From NCBI GenBank assembly GCA_003241055.1, contig QFOD01000010.1, forward strand, positions 105,776-169,775: a DNA stretch of 64,000 bases. The letters run 5' to 3'. Position 1 is the first letter of the stretch. Each line of letters opens with the position of its first letter. Positions 8,635-18,225 of this stretch are shown here, piece by piece. The notes below the pieces were generated by a model. It was not told the DNA's origin. It made no database searches and saw nothing but the letters and a program-made list of their open reading frames with translations. The stretch comes from Roseateles depolymerans (GTDB taxonomy: Bacteria > Pseudomonadota > Gammaproteobacteria > Burkholderiales > Burkholderiaceae_C). Both the position numbers and the translations under genes were made by a program.

Positions 8635-8927
8635 CACATGTGGTTGAGTTGCTCGGGCAACTCGTAAAAGGTGGGATGGCGGTAGACCTTGTCGTCGGCC
8701 GGCTCGAACAGGCTGCCCTTCTCCACCGGGTCGCTGGCCACGATCTGCTCGGAGCGCACGACCCAGATGCTGGTGCCCTCCTGCCGGCGCGTGTAGACGT
8801 CGCGCGCCATCTGGATGGCCATGGCGGCGTCGGCCGCATGCAGGCTGCCGCAATGCTTGTGGTCCAGGCCCGCCTTGCTGCGGACAAAGACTTCCCACAG
8901 TGGCCATTCGTTCTTGGTATTGCTCAT
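8634..8927 (-). CDS. paaB: PaaB: small subunit of phenylacetyl-CoA 1,2-epoxidase
   Basis: Small subunit of the PaaABCE epoxidase, 97 residues as in the family. It opens with MSNTKNEWPLWEVFVRS and contains GLDHKHCGSLHAADA and SIWVVRSEQI, hallmarks of PaaB. Its ATG overlaps the paaA stop (ATGA) and its own stop overlaps the paaC start, so A-B-C are stacked without gaps. Confidence 0.96.
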   Translation of the reverse strand: MSNTKNEWPLWEVFVRSKAGLDHKHCGSLHAADAAMAIQMARDVYTRRQEGTSIWVVRSEQIVASDPVEKGSLFEPADDKVYRHPTFYELPEQLNHM

Positions 8928-9940
8928 GCTGCTTCTGCCTTCACGGCTTGTTTGCGGGCGTGGGTCATCGCCGCGTCGCGCACCCAGGCGCCGTCGTTCC
9001 AGGCCTTGTTGCGCGCGGCCAGGCGCTCGCGGTTGCAGGGGCCCTCGCCGCCCACCACGCGCCAGAACTCGCTCCAGTCGATCGCGCCGAAGTCGTGGCT
9101 CTGGCGGGCCTCGTTCCACTTCAGGTCGGGATCGGGCACGGTCACGCCCAGGATCTCGGCCTGAGGGATGGTCGCGTCCACGAACTTCTGGCGCAGCGTG
9201 TCGTTGGAGACCCGCTTGATGCCCCAGCGCATGCTCTGCTCGCTGTTGGGCGAGTCCGCATCCGCCGGGCCGAACATCATCAGCGCCGGCCACCACCAGC
9301 GGTTCACCGCGTCCTGCACCATGGCCTTCTGCGCGGCCGTGCCCTGTTGCATCATCACCAGCAGGCTCTCGTAGCCCTGGCGCTGGTGGAAGCTTTCCTC
9401 GCGGCACACACGGATCATGGCGCGCGCATAGGGCGCATACGAGCAGCGGCACAGCGGCACCTGGTTCATGATGGCCGCGCCGTCCACCAGCCAGCCGATC
9501 ACGCCGATGTCGGCCCAGCTCAGCGTGGGGTAGTTGAAGATGGAGCTGTACTTGGCCTTGCCCGACAGCAGCGCCTCGGTCATCTCGTCGCGGCTGGTGC
9601 CCAGGGTCTCGGCGGCGGTATAGAGGTAGAGGCCGTGGCCGCCCTCGTCCTGCACCTTGGCCAGCAGAATCGCCTTGCGCTTGAGCGTGGGCGCACGCGT
9701 GATCCAGTTGCCCTCGGGCAGCATGCCGACGATCTCGCTGTGCGCATGCTGGCTGATCTGGCGCACCAGCGTCTTGCGGTAGTGGTCGGGCATCCAGTCC
9801 TTGGCCTCGATGAAGGCGCCCGCATCGATGCGGGCCTCGAAGGCCTGTTCGCGGGCCAGCTCCTCGGCGCTCTTGACGACCTTGGGCTTGCCGCCTTCCC
9901 TGGCCTCCTTGGCCATCAGGTCCATGGCTTGCGTGTACAT
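8924..9940 (-). CDS. paaA: PaaA: catalytic di-iron subunit of phenylacetyl-CoA 1,2-epoxidase
   Basis: Oxygenase subunit that epoxidises the aromatic ring of phenylacetyl-CoA with O2; 338 residues. Carboxylate and histidine ligands of the di-iron centre sit in KVQDEGGHGLYLY and REESFHQRQGYE, and the GNWITRAPTLKRKA segment is diagnostic. The gene begins 11 bp after paaK in the same orientation. Confidence 0.97.
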   Translation of the reverse strand: MYTQAMDLMAKEAREGGKPKVVKSAEELAREQAFEARIDAGAFIEAKDWMPDHYRKTLVRQISQHAHSEIVGMLPEGNWITRAPTLKRKAILLAKVQDEGGHGLYLYTAAETLGTSRDEMTEALLSGKAKYSSIFNYPTLSWADIGVIGWLVDGAAIMNQVPLCRCSYAPYARAMIRVCREESFHQRQGYESLLVMMQQGTAAQKAMVQDAVNRWWWPALMMFGPADADSPNSEQSMRWGIKRVSNDTLRQKFVDATIPQAEILGVTVPDPDLKWNEARQSHDFGAIDWSEFWRVVGGEGPCNRERLAARNKAWNDGAWVRDAAMTHARKQAVKAEAA

Positions 9941-9951
9941 CGCGATGCTCC

Positions 9952-11258
<1,307 letters not shown>

Positions 11259-11262
<4 letters not shown>

Positions 11263-11699
11263 TCGTCTCCTCCTTCATCGAAGACACGGCGTTCGCCCAG
11301 TCGGTACGAACGCCCGCGGAACGCGGCGATCAACAGGTCGTCCTGATTGCGCACCTCGACGTCGTACAGCCCGGTGCGCCCGGCCAGCGAGGTCTCGCTC
11401 GCGGTGGCGGTCAGCACCTCGCCGGCCTTGGCGCTCTTCACGATGTCGATGCCGAAGCCCGACGCCACCGTCAGCGCATTGCGGCTGTTGCAGGCGAAGG
11501 CGAAGGCCGAATCCGCCAGCGTGGCGATCAGGCCGCCGTGGCAGATGCCGAAGCCGTTCAGCATGTCGGGGCGCACGGTCATGCGGGCCACGGCACGGCC
11601 CGGCGACACCTCGATGATCGCGATGCCCAGCATGCGGCTGGCCGCGTCGTCGGACAGCATCAGGGCCCTGACCTGCTCGGCGCGTTGCTGCTCGTTCAT
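11259..11699 (-). CDS. paaI: PaaI: hydroxyphenylacetyl-CoA thioesterase
   Basis: Hot-dog thioesterase that rescues CoA from dead-end phenylacetate-pathway thioesters; 146 residues. The family motif HGGLIATLADSAFAFACNS near residues 54-72 contains the catalytic Asp. It overlaps paaG upstream and paaK downstream by 4 bp each. Confidence 0.94.
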
Positions 11700-12490
11700 C
11701 CGCGATCCTTGAACTGTGGGCTGCGCTTGGCAAAAAAGGCGGCCACGCCCTCCTGGTAGTCGTGCGCAAAGCCCAGGCGGCTCTGCAGCGCGGCCTCGGC
11801 CCGCAGTGCGGCGTCGAAGTCCAGCTTCAGCGCCTCGTCCATCGCGCGACGCGTGGCGACCAGTGCCTGCGTGGGCATGGCGGCCAGGCGCTGGGCCAGC
11901 GCCATCGCGGCGTCCAGCAGCTCGGCATCCGGCAGCACGCGGGCCACCAGGCCCAGCGCAGCGGCGTCGGCCGCCTTGAGCTTGTCGCCCAGCAAGGCCA
12001 GCTCCAGCGCCTTGGCGCGGCCCACCAGGCGCGGCAGCAGCCAGGTGCCGCCGCAGTCCGGGATCAAGCCTATCCTGGCAAAGGCCTGGATGAAGCTGGC
12101 GCTCTCGCCGGCCAGCACCAGGTCGCAGCCCAGCGCCAGGCTGGCGCCCGCGCCCGCCGCCACGCCGTTGACCGCCGCCACCACCGGCACCGGCAGGCTG
12201 CGCAGCCGCAGCGCCAGCGGGATGTAGTGCTCGTCCAGCAGCCGGCCGATGTCCTTGGGTTCGGTGCCCGGGGCCACGGCCGGGTCGCTGAGGTCCTGCC
12301 CCGCGCTGAAGGCCCGGCCCGCGCCGGTCAGCAGCACGCAGCGCACCGACTCATCCGCCGCGGCCGCCTCCAACGCATCCAGCAACTCGGACAGCAGCGC
12401 CGTCGTGAACGCATTCAGCGCCGCGGGGCGGTTCAGGCGCAGCAGGCGCACCGCACCGTGGAATTCACTCTGGATCAGGGGTTCCGACAT
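11696..12490 (-). CDS. paaG: PaaG: 1,2-epoxyphenylacetyl-CoA isomerase
   Basis: Crotonase-fold isomerase that converts the ring epoxide to oxepin-CoA; 264 residues. The oxyanion-hole segment FSAGQDLSDP and the catalytic Asp in GLIPDCGGTW are present. It is the first gene of the paa operon and lies directly behind the promoter with the palindromic operator. Another enoyl-CoA hydratase is the only alternative; GQDL and DCGG favour PaaG. Confidence 0.94.
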   Translation of the reverse strand: MSEPLIQSEFHGAVRLLRLNRPAALNAFTTALLSELLDALEAAAADESVRCVLLTGAGRAFSAGQDLSDPAVAPGTEPKDIGRLLDEHYIPLALRLRSLPVPVVAAVNGVAAGAGASLALGCDLVLAGESASFIQAFARIGLIPDCGGTWLLPRLVGRAKALELALLGDKLKAADAAALGLVARVLPDAELLDAAMALAQRLAAMPTQALVATRRAMDEALKLDFDAALRAEAALQSRLGFAHDYQEGVAAFFAKRSPQFKDRG

Positions 12491-12507
12491 GGCTTGGGAA
12501 TTAATCT

Positions 12508-12552
12508 ACCGACCGGTCGGTCTATATTAAGGATGAGCTGAGCCGGAGGCAA
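12508..12552 (-). promoter_or_regulatory. paa operon promoter and palindromic operator
   Basis: A perfect 14-bp palindrome ACCGACCGGTCGGT occupies 12508-12521, starting 18 bp before the paaG ATG. Directly upstream on the minus strand is a -10-like TAATAT (12524-12529), a 17-bp spacer and a -35-like TTGCCT (12547-12552). The palindrome would therefore cover the transcription start, the classic position for a repressor. It probably binds the TetR regulator encoded at 5504-6121. Confidence 0.75.
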
Positions 12553-12616
12553 GCCAAGTCTTTGGTCACCCGTCTCGGGACTAACCCTGGCGGGTCGGCC
12601 CAGCGAGCCCAACAAC

Positions 12617-13132
12617 TCAGCGCGAGAGCCGGGCCGCAGACTCCAGCGGCCGATCCGACACCACCAGCACGCACACCGGCAGACGGAAGTGCGACCAGTT
12701 CTGTTCCAGCACCGCCCGCAGCGCAGTCACCGCGGCCCCATCGGCGGCCCTGACCATCAGCAGCGTGGATCGCCGGGGCCGGAAGGCCTGGGCGGCGGCG
12801 ATCGCGCCGTCTCGCCACCAGCCGCAGTCCCATGGCAGGCCAGCAGGGGCTCCCTCCACCGACAGGCACTCCCGCGCCAGGATCTGCAGCCGCCACAGCA
12901 GGCCGCGCCAGAGGCCCAGGCGGGACAGCTCGTGGCTACCGTCCAGCGCGCAGGCTGCGCCATCCAGTCCGGCCGCCGACGCGATGCTGGCCACGCGCAG
13001 CGATGCCCCTGGCTCGGAAGAAGCATCACCCTCGCACCAGGCTCGCAACGCGGCCAGCACGGCCGGGTCCACGGCCGCACCGGCATCGGGCGGGGACATC
13101 AGCTCATCATCAAATCGGCGGGGTCGGCGCAT
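12617..13132 (-). CDS. Hypothetical protein
   Basis: Open frame of 171 codons from this start; alternative starts lie at 13168 and 13099, the last having a weak GAG before the ATG. The protein has no signal peptide or membrane segment. It is rich in Ala, Arg and Trp, with LWRGLLWRLQILAREC in the middle and LPVCVLVVSDRPLE near the end. Codon bias fits a real gene on this strand, between the amidohydrolase and the paa operon. I do not recognise the family. Confidence 0.55.
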   Translation of the reverse strand: MRRPRRFDDELMSPPDAGAAVDPAVLAALRAWCEGDASSEPGASLRVASIASAAGLDGAACALDGSHELSRLGLWRGLLWRLQILARECLSVEGAPAGLPWDCGWWRDGAIAAAQAFRPRRSTLLMVRAADGAAVTALRAVLEQNWSHFRLPVCVLVVSDRPLESAARLSR

Positions 13133-13202
13133 GGGCGGGGCATGGGGCGTGGGCCACCATTGCAGCACGGCCCCGACCAGCCGGCGCTCCCGCCCTCAGC
13201 GC

Positions 13203-15206
13203 TCAGACCCAGCAACTGCAGCCCAGCGCGCCCCAGAAGCCGTGGGTGTCGGCCGTGGGCAGCTCGGCGCGGGCCACGGCCGCGTGGTCATGGCCGTGCA
13301 GGCCGCAGGCGCTGCTGCAGCCACACATCGCCGCATACCTGGGCGAGGCGCCCAGCGCCTGCCTGCCCGCCGACTTGCGCGCCTGGTAGCCGCCGAACTG
13401 CCGCACCGGCGACCAGCTCGGCGACGCCGGCGGCAGCGGCGGCGCCAGCGGCGCATAGGCCTCGCTGCCATGCACGACCCGGCCGGCCACCACGGTCAGC
13501 ACCGAGGTGATGTCCTGGATCTGATCCTCGGGCACGCCGAAGTAGTCGCGGTCCAGCACCGCCAGGTCGCCATAGGCGCCGGGCTTGAGCACGCCCTTCT
13601 TGCCGGTCTCGCGCGAGAACCAGGCGCCATCGGCCGTCATGTGGCGCAGCGCGGTCAGGCGGTCCAGGCGCTTGTCCTCGGGGTAGAGCAGCGTGCCGCC
13701 TATGCTGCGGCCCGACACCAGCCAGTACAGGCACTGCCAGGGGTTGTAGCTGTTCACCCGGGTCGCGTCGGTGCCCAGCGACACCGGCACGCCCATCTCA
13801 ATCATGCGCTTGACCGGCGGCGTCTCGGCCGCGGCCTTCTGGCCGTAGCGGCGGATGAAGTACTCACCCTGCATGGACATGCGGTTCTGCACCGCGATGC
13901 CGCCGCCCAGCTTCTTGATGCGCTCCAGGTTCTGCGGCGTCACGGTCTCGCAGTGGTCGAAGAACCAGCCCAGCTGGTCTATGGGATGGTCGCGGTGCAC
14001 CTTCTCGAACACGTCCAGCGCGCGGCTGACCGTCTCGTTGTAGGTCGCGTGCATGCGCCAGGGCCAGCCGTTGCCGGCCAGGAAGCGCACCACGCCCTCC
14101 AGGTCGCCCTCCATGCTGGCGGGCATGTCGGGGCGGGGGAACAGGAAGTCCTCGAAGTCGGCCGCCGAGAAGGCCAGCATCTCGCCGGCGCCGTTCAGCT
14201 TGTACATGTCGCTGCCGTCGCCCGGCCGGCCCATCCTGGCCCAGCGCTGGAAGTCCGCCAGCTCCTGCTTGGCCTTTTGCGGGAACAGGTTGTAGGCGAT
14301 GCGCAGCGTCAGGCGGCCCTCGCGGGCCAGCTGGTCGATGATGGCGTAGTCGTCCGGGTAGTTCTGGAAGCCGCCGCCCGCGTCGCCCACCGAGGTCACG
14401 CCAAGCCGGTTCTCCTCGCGCATGAAGTGCAGCGTGGAGTTGATCTGATCCTCGGGCGCCAGCTTGGGCGCCTGGTTCAGCGTGTTGTAGAGCACGAAGG
14501 CATTGGGCTCGGCCAGCAGCAGGCCGGTGGGCTCGCCGCGCGCATCGCGCTCGATGATGGCGCCGGGCGGCTGGGGCGTGTCGCGCGTGTAGCCCACCGC
14601 GCGCAGCGCCGCGCGGTTCAGCAGCGCCTGGTTGTAGAGGTTGAGCAGGAACACCGGCGTGTCCGGCGCGGCGGCGTTGATCTCGGCCAGCGTGGGCAGG
14701 CGCCGCTCCTCGAACTGAAACTCGGTCCAGCCGCCCACCACGCGCACCCACTGCGGCGGCGGCGTCACGCGGGCCTGGGCCTTGAGCATCTCCAGCGCCT
14801 GGCCCAGCGAGCGCACACCGTCCCAGCGCAGCTCCATGTTGTAGTTCAGGCCGCCACGAATCACGTGCATGTGCGAATCGGTCAGCCCCGGGATCACGCG
14901 GCGGCGCTGCAGGTCCACCTTCTGGGTCTGCGCGTCGGCCAGCTTGTGGATCTCCGCATCGCTGCCCACGGCCATCACCAGGCCGTCCTTCAACGCGATC
15001 GCCGTGGCCTCGGGGCGGGCCGGGTCCAGCGTGCTGAGGCGGCCGTTGAACAGCAGCAGGTCGGGCGCGGCGCGCCGGCCTGGCCCCTGGGCCTGCAGCG
15101 GCCCGGCCATCAGGCTCAGACCCAGCGCGGCGGCGGCCTCCAGAAAGTCGCGGCGGGCGCCGCTGCGGCCATCAGAGCCATCCATGTCGGTCTCCATGTT
15201 CTTCAC
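13203..15206 (-). CDS. Tat-exported YtcJ-like metal-dependent amidohydrolase with Cys/His-rich tail
   Basis: Amidohydrolase-superfamily enzyme of the YtcJ/composite-domain type, 667 residues. Residues 13-40 resemble a Tat signal (RRDFLEAAAALGLSL.., ending PLQAQ). The metal-binding HxH is His112/His114 in TDSHMHV; further ligand candidates are in WFFDHCETVTP and SLGTDATRVNSY. The last ~45 residues carry an unusual Cys/His cluster (MCGCSSACGLHGHDH, then a final CSCWV) not usual in the family. The substrate is unknown; such enzymes act on amides, ureas or lactams. In-frame ATGs at codons 4 and 8 are alternative starts. Confidence 0.88.
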   Translation of the reverse strand: MKNMETDMDGSDGRSGARRDFLEAAAALGLSLMAGPLQAQGPGRRAAPDLLLFNGRLSTLDPARPEATAIALKDGLVMAVGSDAEIHKLADAQTQKVDLQRRRVIPGLTDSHMHVIRGGLNYNMELRWDGVRSLGQALEMLKAQARVTPPPQWVRVVGGWTEFQFEERRLPTLAEINAAAPDTPVFLLNLYNQALLNRAALRAVGYTRDTPQPPGAIIERDARGEPTGLLLAEPNAFVLYNTLNQAPKLAPEDQINSTLHFMREENRLGVTSVGDAGGGFQNYPDDYAIIDQLAREGRLTLRIAYNLFPQKAKQELADFQRWARMGRPGDGSDMYKLNGAGEMLAFSAADFEDFLFPRPDMPASMEGDLEGVVRFLAGNGWPWRMHATYNETVSRALDVFEKVHRDHPIDQLGWFFDHCETVTPQNLERIKKLGGGIAVQNRMSMQGEYFIRRYGQKAAAETPPVKRMIEMGVPVSLGTDATRVNSYNPWQCLYWLVSGRSIGGTLLYPEDKRLDRLTALRHMTADGAWFSRETGKKGVLKPGAYGDLAVLDRDYFGVPEDQIQDITSVLTVVAGRVVHGSEAYAPLAPPLPPASPSWSPVRQFGGYQARKSAGRQALGASPRYAAMCGCSSACGLHGHDHAAVARAELPTADTHGFWGALGCSCWV

Positions 15207-15224
15207 AGGGCCGACAGTAGAAGG

Positions 15225-15241
15225 CGCTGCCTCCGGCAGCG
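15225..15241 (-). terminator. Possible terminator hairpin after the PfkB kinase gene
   Basis: CGCTGCC-TCC-GGCAGCG is a perfect 7-bp stem with a 3-nt loop directly after the kinase stop codon. It is followed on the minus strand by only a short T-containing stretch, so intrinsic termination is uncertain. Confidence 0.4.
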
Positions 15242-15242
15242 T

Positions 15243-16184
15243 CTAGCTGGCCAAAGGGACTACCGCCGCGGCAAGTGCCTCCACCTCGGCCGGCCGCGGT
15301 GGCTGGAATCCAGGGCGAGTGCAGGCCAGCGCCCCGGCGGCCAGCGCACGCCGCAGATGCGTGGCAGTGCCGGCATCCGGCTGCCGCATCAGGCTGTCCA
15401 GCAGGCCGGCCAGGGCCGCATCACCGGCGCCCACGGCGTCCACCACGGCCACCTCGGGCGGGCGCGCGGTGCATTCGTCGCTGCCATGGTAGAGCGTGGC
15501 GCCGTCGGCCCCGCGGGTCAGCAGCAGCCAGGCGCCGGGGTTCCAGGCCGCGATCTGGGCCAGGCCTGATCGGTGATCGCTGACCCGGAACAGCCCCCGC
15601 AGGTCTTCATCAGACACCTTGATGACGCTGGCGATGCGGCACATCGCCTCCAGCGTGTCGTCGTAGCGTGCGTCCATGGGCGGCGCGCGGAAGTTCGGGT
15701 CGTAGCTGATGCGGATGCCCTTGCCATGCAGCGCGCGCGCCAGCGTCAGCAGCCGCGCGGCCAGCGGCTCCCGCGCCAGGGCGATGCTGCCGAAGTGCGC
15801 CCAACGCACCGCCTTCTGCCAGCCGGCCGGCAGCCCGGCGGGCCGAAAGTGCAGATCGGCACTGTTCTCGCCGATGAACTCATAGCTCAGCGGCTCGGTC
15901 GCATGCACCATGGCCAGCAGCGGCGCATAGGGCAGTTGCTGGATGAAGCGCATGTCCAGATTGGCGTCCTGGCTGGCCTGCCAGAGCTCCTGGCCGAAGG
16001 GGCCGCTGCCGACGGCGCCGGCAAACGCGCTGAGCTGGCCCAGCGTCGACATGGCGACAGCCAGGTTCCAGGGCGAACCGCCGCAGCTGGAGCGCCACTG
16101 GCTGGTGCCCTGGCGAACGAAGTCAGTGAGCGCCTCGCCGAATGAGATGAAATGCGGAAGATCCGGATGCAATACACGAGGCAT
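15243..16184 (-). CDS. PfkB-family carbohydrate kinase (fructokinase-like)
   Basis: Ribokinase/PfkB-fold sugar kinase, 313 residues. It starts MPRVLHPDLPHFISFGEALTDF, with the early substrate-binding CGGSPWNLA near residue 35. The C-terminal catalytic signature VDAVGAGDAALAG carries the base Asp255. The FGEALTDF and SPWNLA motifs resemble fructokinases; the actual sugar is not certain. It is divergent from moaA with an 81-bp gap. Confidence 0.88.
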   Translation of the reverse strand: MPRVLHPDLPHFISFGEALTDFVRQGTSQWRSSCGGSPWNLAVAMSTLGQLSAFAGAVGSGPFGQELWQASQDANLDMRFIQQLPYAPLLAMVHATEPLSYEFIGENSADLHFRPAGLPAGWQKAVRWAHFGSIALAREPLAARLLTLARALHGKGIRISYDPNFRAPPMDARYDDTLEAMCRIASVIKVSDEDLRGLFRVSDHRSGLAQIAAWNPGAWLLLTRGADGATLYHGSDECTARPPEVAVVDAVGAGDAALAGLLDSLMRQPDAGTATHLRRALAAGALACTRPGFQPPRPAEVEALAAAVVPLAS

Positions 16185-16265
16185 CCGCGAATTCGACCCC
16201 GGCCTAGCCCCGCCCCGCAAGCCCCTGAAGTCATGCGGACGGTGGACGGCTGCGACAATCCTGCC

Positions 16266-17384
16266 ATGCCCACCAGCCGTGTGATTCCCCTGCACGACGC
16301 CCGCCGCGCCGTCATGCCGCCCGCTCTGCATCGTGTGCTGCGCCCTGGCGAACGGCTGCTGGACCACCTGGGCCGACCGCTGCGCGACCTGCGCATCTCC
16401 GTCACCGATCGTTGCAATTTCCGCTGCGGCTACTGCATGCCCAAGCAGGTGTTCGACAAGCACCACCGCTTCCTGCCCCATGCCGATCTGCTGAGCTTCG
16501 AGGAGCTCACGCGCATGGCCCGGGTGTTCGTGGGCCTGGGCGTCGAGAAGATACGCATCACCGGCGGCGAGCCCACGCTGCGCCGCGGTCTGGACGACCT
16601 GATCCGCATGCTGGCCGAGATCCGCACGCCACAGGGCCGCGAGCTCGACCTGACCCTCACCACCAACGGCTCGCTGCTGACCCGCAAGGCCGCCGACCTC
16701 AAAGCGGCCGGCCTCAAGCGCCTGACGGTCAGCCTGGACGGCCTGGACGACGCGGTCTTCCAGCGCATGAACGATGTGGGCTTCCCGGTGTCGGACGTGC
16801 TCGATGGCCTCCAGGCGGCGCGCGACGTCGGCCTGGGGCCCATCAAGGTCAATATGGTGGTGCAGCGCGGCGTCAACGATGACCAGATCCTGCCCATGGC
16901 GCGGCATTTCCGCGGCACCGGCATCGTGCTGCGCTTCATCGAGTTCATGGACGTGGGCGCCACCAACGGCTGGCGCATGGACCAGGTGCTGCCCAGCGCC
17001 GAGCTGCTGCAGCGCCTGCAGGCCGAGTTCCCGCTGGTGCCGCTGTCGGCCAGCGCGCCGGGCGAGACCGCCGAACGCTGGGGCTATGCCGACGGCGCTG
17101 GCGAGATCGGCCTGATCTCCTCGGTCACCCAGGCCTTCTGCGGCGACTGCAACCGCGCCCGCCTGTCCACCGAGGGTCAGCTCTACACCTGCCTGTTCGC
17201 CACCCGAGGCCATGACCTGCGCACGCTGCTGCGCGGGCCGGATGCCGCAACGGACGACGAACTGGCCGCGGCCATCGCCGGGGTCTGGACGCAGCGGGCC
17301 GATCGCTACTCGCAGCTGCGCGGCAGCGGCGTGGCGCTGCCGGCCGACGAGCGCCGGGTCGAGATGCACTACATCGGCGGCTGA
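16266..17384 (+). CDS. moaA: MoaA: GTP 3',8-cyclase (molybdenum cofactor synthesis)
   Basis: Radical-SAM enzyme that starts molybdopterin synthesis from GTP; 372 residues. The N-terminal cluster motif is Cys50, Cys54, Cys57 (CNFRCGYC). The second cluster is Cys292, Cys295, Cys309 with the canonical C-x2-C-x13-C spacing. The conserved C-terminal Gly-Gly is present (MHYIGG). In-frame ATGs at 16152 and 16233 are less likely starts. The next gene overlaps its stop (TGATG). No other moa gene is adjacent. Confidence 0.95.
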   Translation: MPTSRVIPLHDARRAVMPPALHRVLRPGERLLDHLGRPLRDLRISVTDRCNFRCGYCMPKQVFDKHHRFLPHADLLSFEELTRMARVFVGLGVEKIRITGGEPTLRRGLDDLIRMLAEIRTPQGRELDLTLTTNGSLLTRKAADLKAAGLKRLTVSLDGLDDAVFQRMNDVGFPVSDVLDGLQAARDVGLGPIKVNMVVQRGVNDDQILPMARHFRGTGIVLRFIEFMDVGATNGWRMDQVLPSAELLQRLQAEFPLVPLSASAPGETAERWGYADGAGEIGLISSVTQAFCGDCNRARLSTEGQLYTCLFATRGHDLRTLLRGPDAATDDELAAAIAGVWTQRADRYSQLRGSGVALPADERRVEMHYIGG

Positions 17385-17692
17385 TGGCCATGGCCAGGCA
17401 GCCCGGCTGGTTCACCCCGACGCTGCGGCGCCGCGCCGTGGCCGCCGTGCTCGCCAGCCTGGGCCTGCCGTGGATGCTGGGCGAGTTCGCCAAGAGCTTC
17501 CACACGCCCGGCCTCAGCAACGATCCGGAGCGCGCGCAGCTGCTGATCGACTACATCGTCATCGGCGCTGTGCTGTTCTGCCTGAGCATGGTCGCCACCT
17601 GGCTGATGGGCTGCTGGGTCACCGCCGTGATGAAGGGCCCCCGGCGCGATGCCGATCCCTTTCCCGGCGATCCGGGAGAGCCGCCGCCATGA
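17384..17692 (+). CDS. Small two-helix membrane protein
   Basis: 102-residue protein with two predicted membrane segments, about residues 18-34 and 58-80 (IDYIVIGAVLFCLSMVATWLM). A Pro-rich tail ends DPGEPPP. The ATG overlaps the moaA stop and its own stop overlaps the next ATG, so three genes are translationally coupled. Family not recognised; no catalytic motif is visible. Confidence 0.75.
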   Translation: MAMARQPGWFTPTLRRRAVAAVLASLGLPWMLGEFAKSFHTPGLSNDPERAQLLIDYIVIGAVLFCLSMVATWLMGCWVTAVMKGPRRDADPFPGDPGEPPP

Positions 17693-18219
17693 GCAGCGCG
17701 CTGCGCATCCGCCCCATGCAGGCGCCCGACCTGCCAGCCTACAAGTCGCTGCGCGACCTGATGCTCACCCGCCACCCCGAGGCCTTCACCTCGGATGCGG
17801 AGACCGAGACCCGGCGCGACCTCAGCTACTACCAGAGCCGCCTGCCCGGCGACACGACGCTGTTCACGCTGCTGGCCTGCGAGGGCAGCCAGCTGCTGGG
17901 CGCCCTCACCTGCGAGCGCGAGCGGCGCCGCAAGGTGCAGCACGTGACGCACTTGGTAGGCATGATGGTGCTGCCGCGGCTGCAGGGACGCGGCATCGGC
18001 GGCGCGCTGCTGGACGACGCCCTGGCCCGGCTGCGCGCCCTGCCCGAGCTGGCGATGGTGACCCTGTCGGTCACCCGCAGCAACGACAGCGCCGTGCGGC
18101 TGTATGCCAGCCGCGGCTTCGAGCGTTATGGCCGCCTGCCCGGCGCGATCCGGCTGCCCGACGGCCGCGAGCTGGACAAGGACCTGATGATGCTGCGGCT
18201 GCAGCCGGCCGGTGCCTAG
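17689..18219 (+). CDS. GNAT-family N-acetyltransferase
   Basis: 176-residue acetyltransferase. The acetyl-CoA pyrophosphate-binding motif is LPRLQGRGIGGALLDDAL (Q-G-R-G-I-G) near residues 92-109, and the C-terminal SNDSAVRLYASRGFERYG is typical of motif B. The start overlaps the previous stop (ATGA). The substrate is unknown; co-translation with moaA does not reveal it. Confidence 0.9.
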   Translation: MSSALRIRPMQAPDLPAYKSLRDLMLTRHPEAFTSDAETETRRDLSYYQSRLPGDTTLFTLLACEGSQLLGALTCERERRRKVQHVTHLVGMMVLPRLQGRGIGGALLDDALARLRALPELAMVTLSVTRSNDSAVRLYASRGFERYGRLPGAIRLPDGRELDKDLMMLRLQPAGA

Positions 18220-18225
18220 CTACGG

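Noticed and set aside
12765..15569. Long plus-strand open frame (934 codons) opposite the amidohydrolase and kinase genes
   Set aside because: Shadow frame; the minus-strand genes have clear catalytic motifs and normal starts, and the plus-strand product is Arg/Gln/His-rich nonsense.
15243..17369. A minus-strand frame joining the PfkB kinase to sequence antisense to moaA
   Set aside because: The N-terminal 390 codons are antisense to moaA. The kinase has its own ATG at 16184 with homology beginning there.
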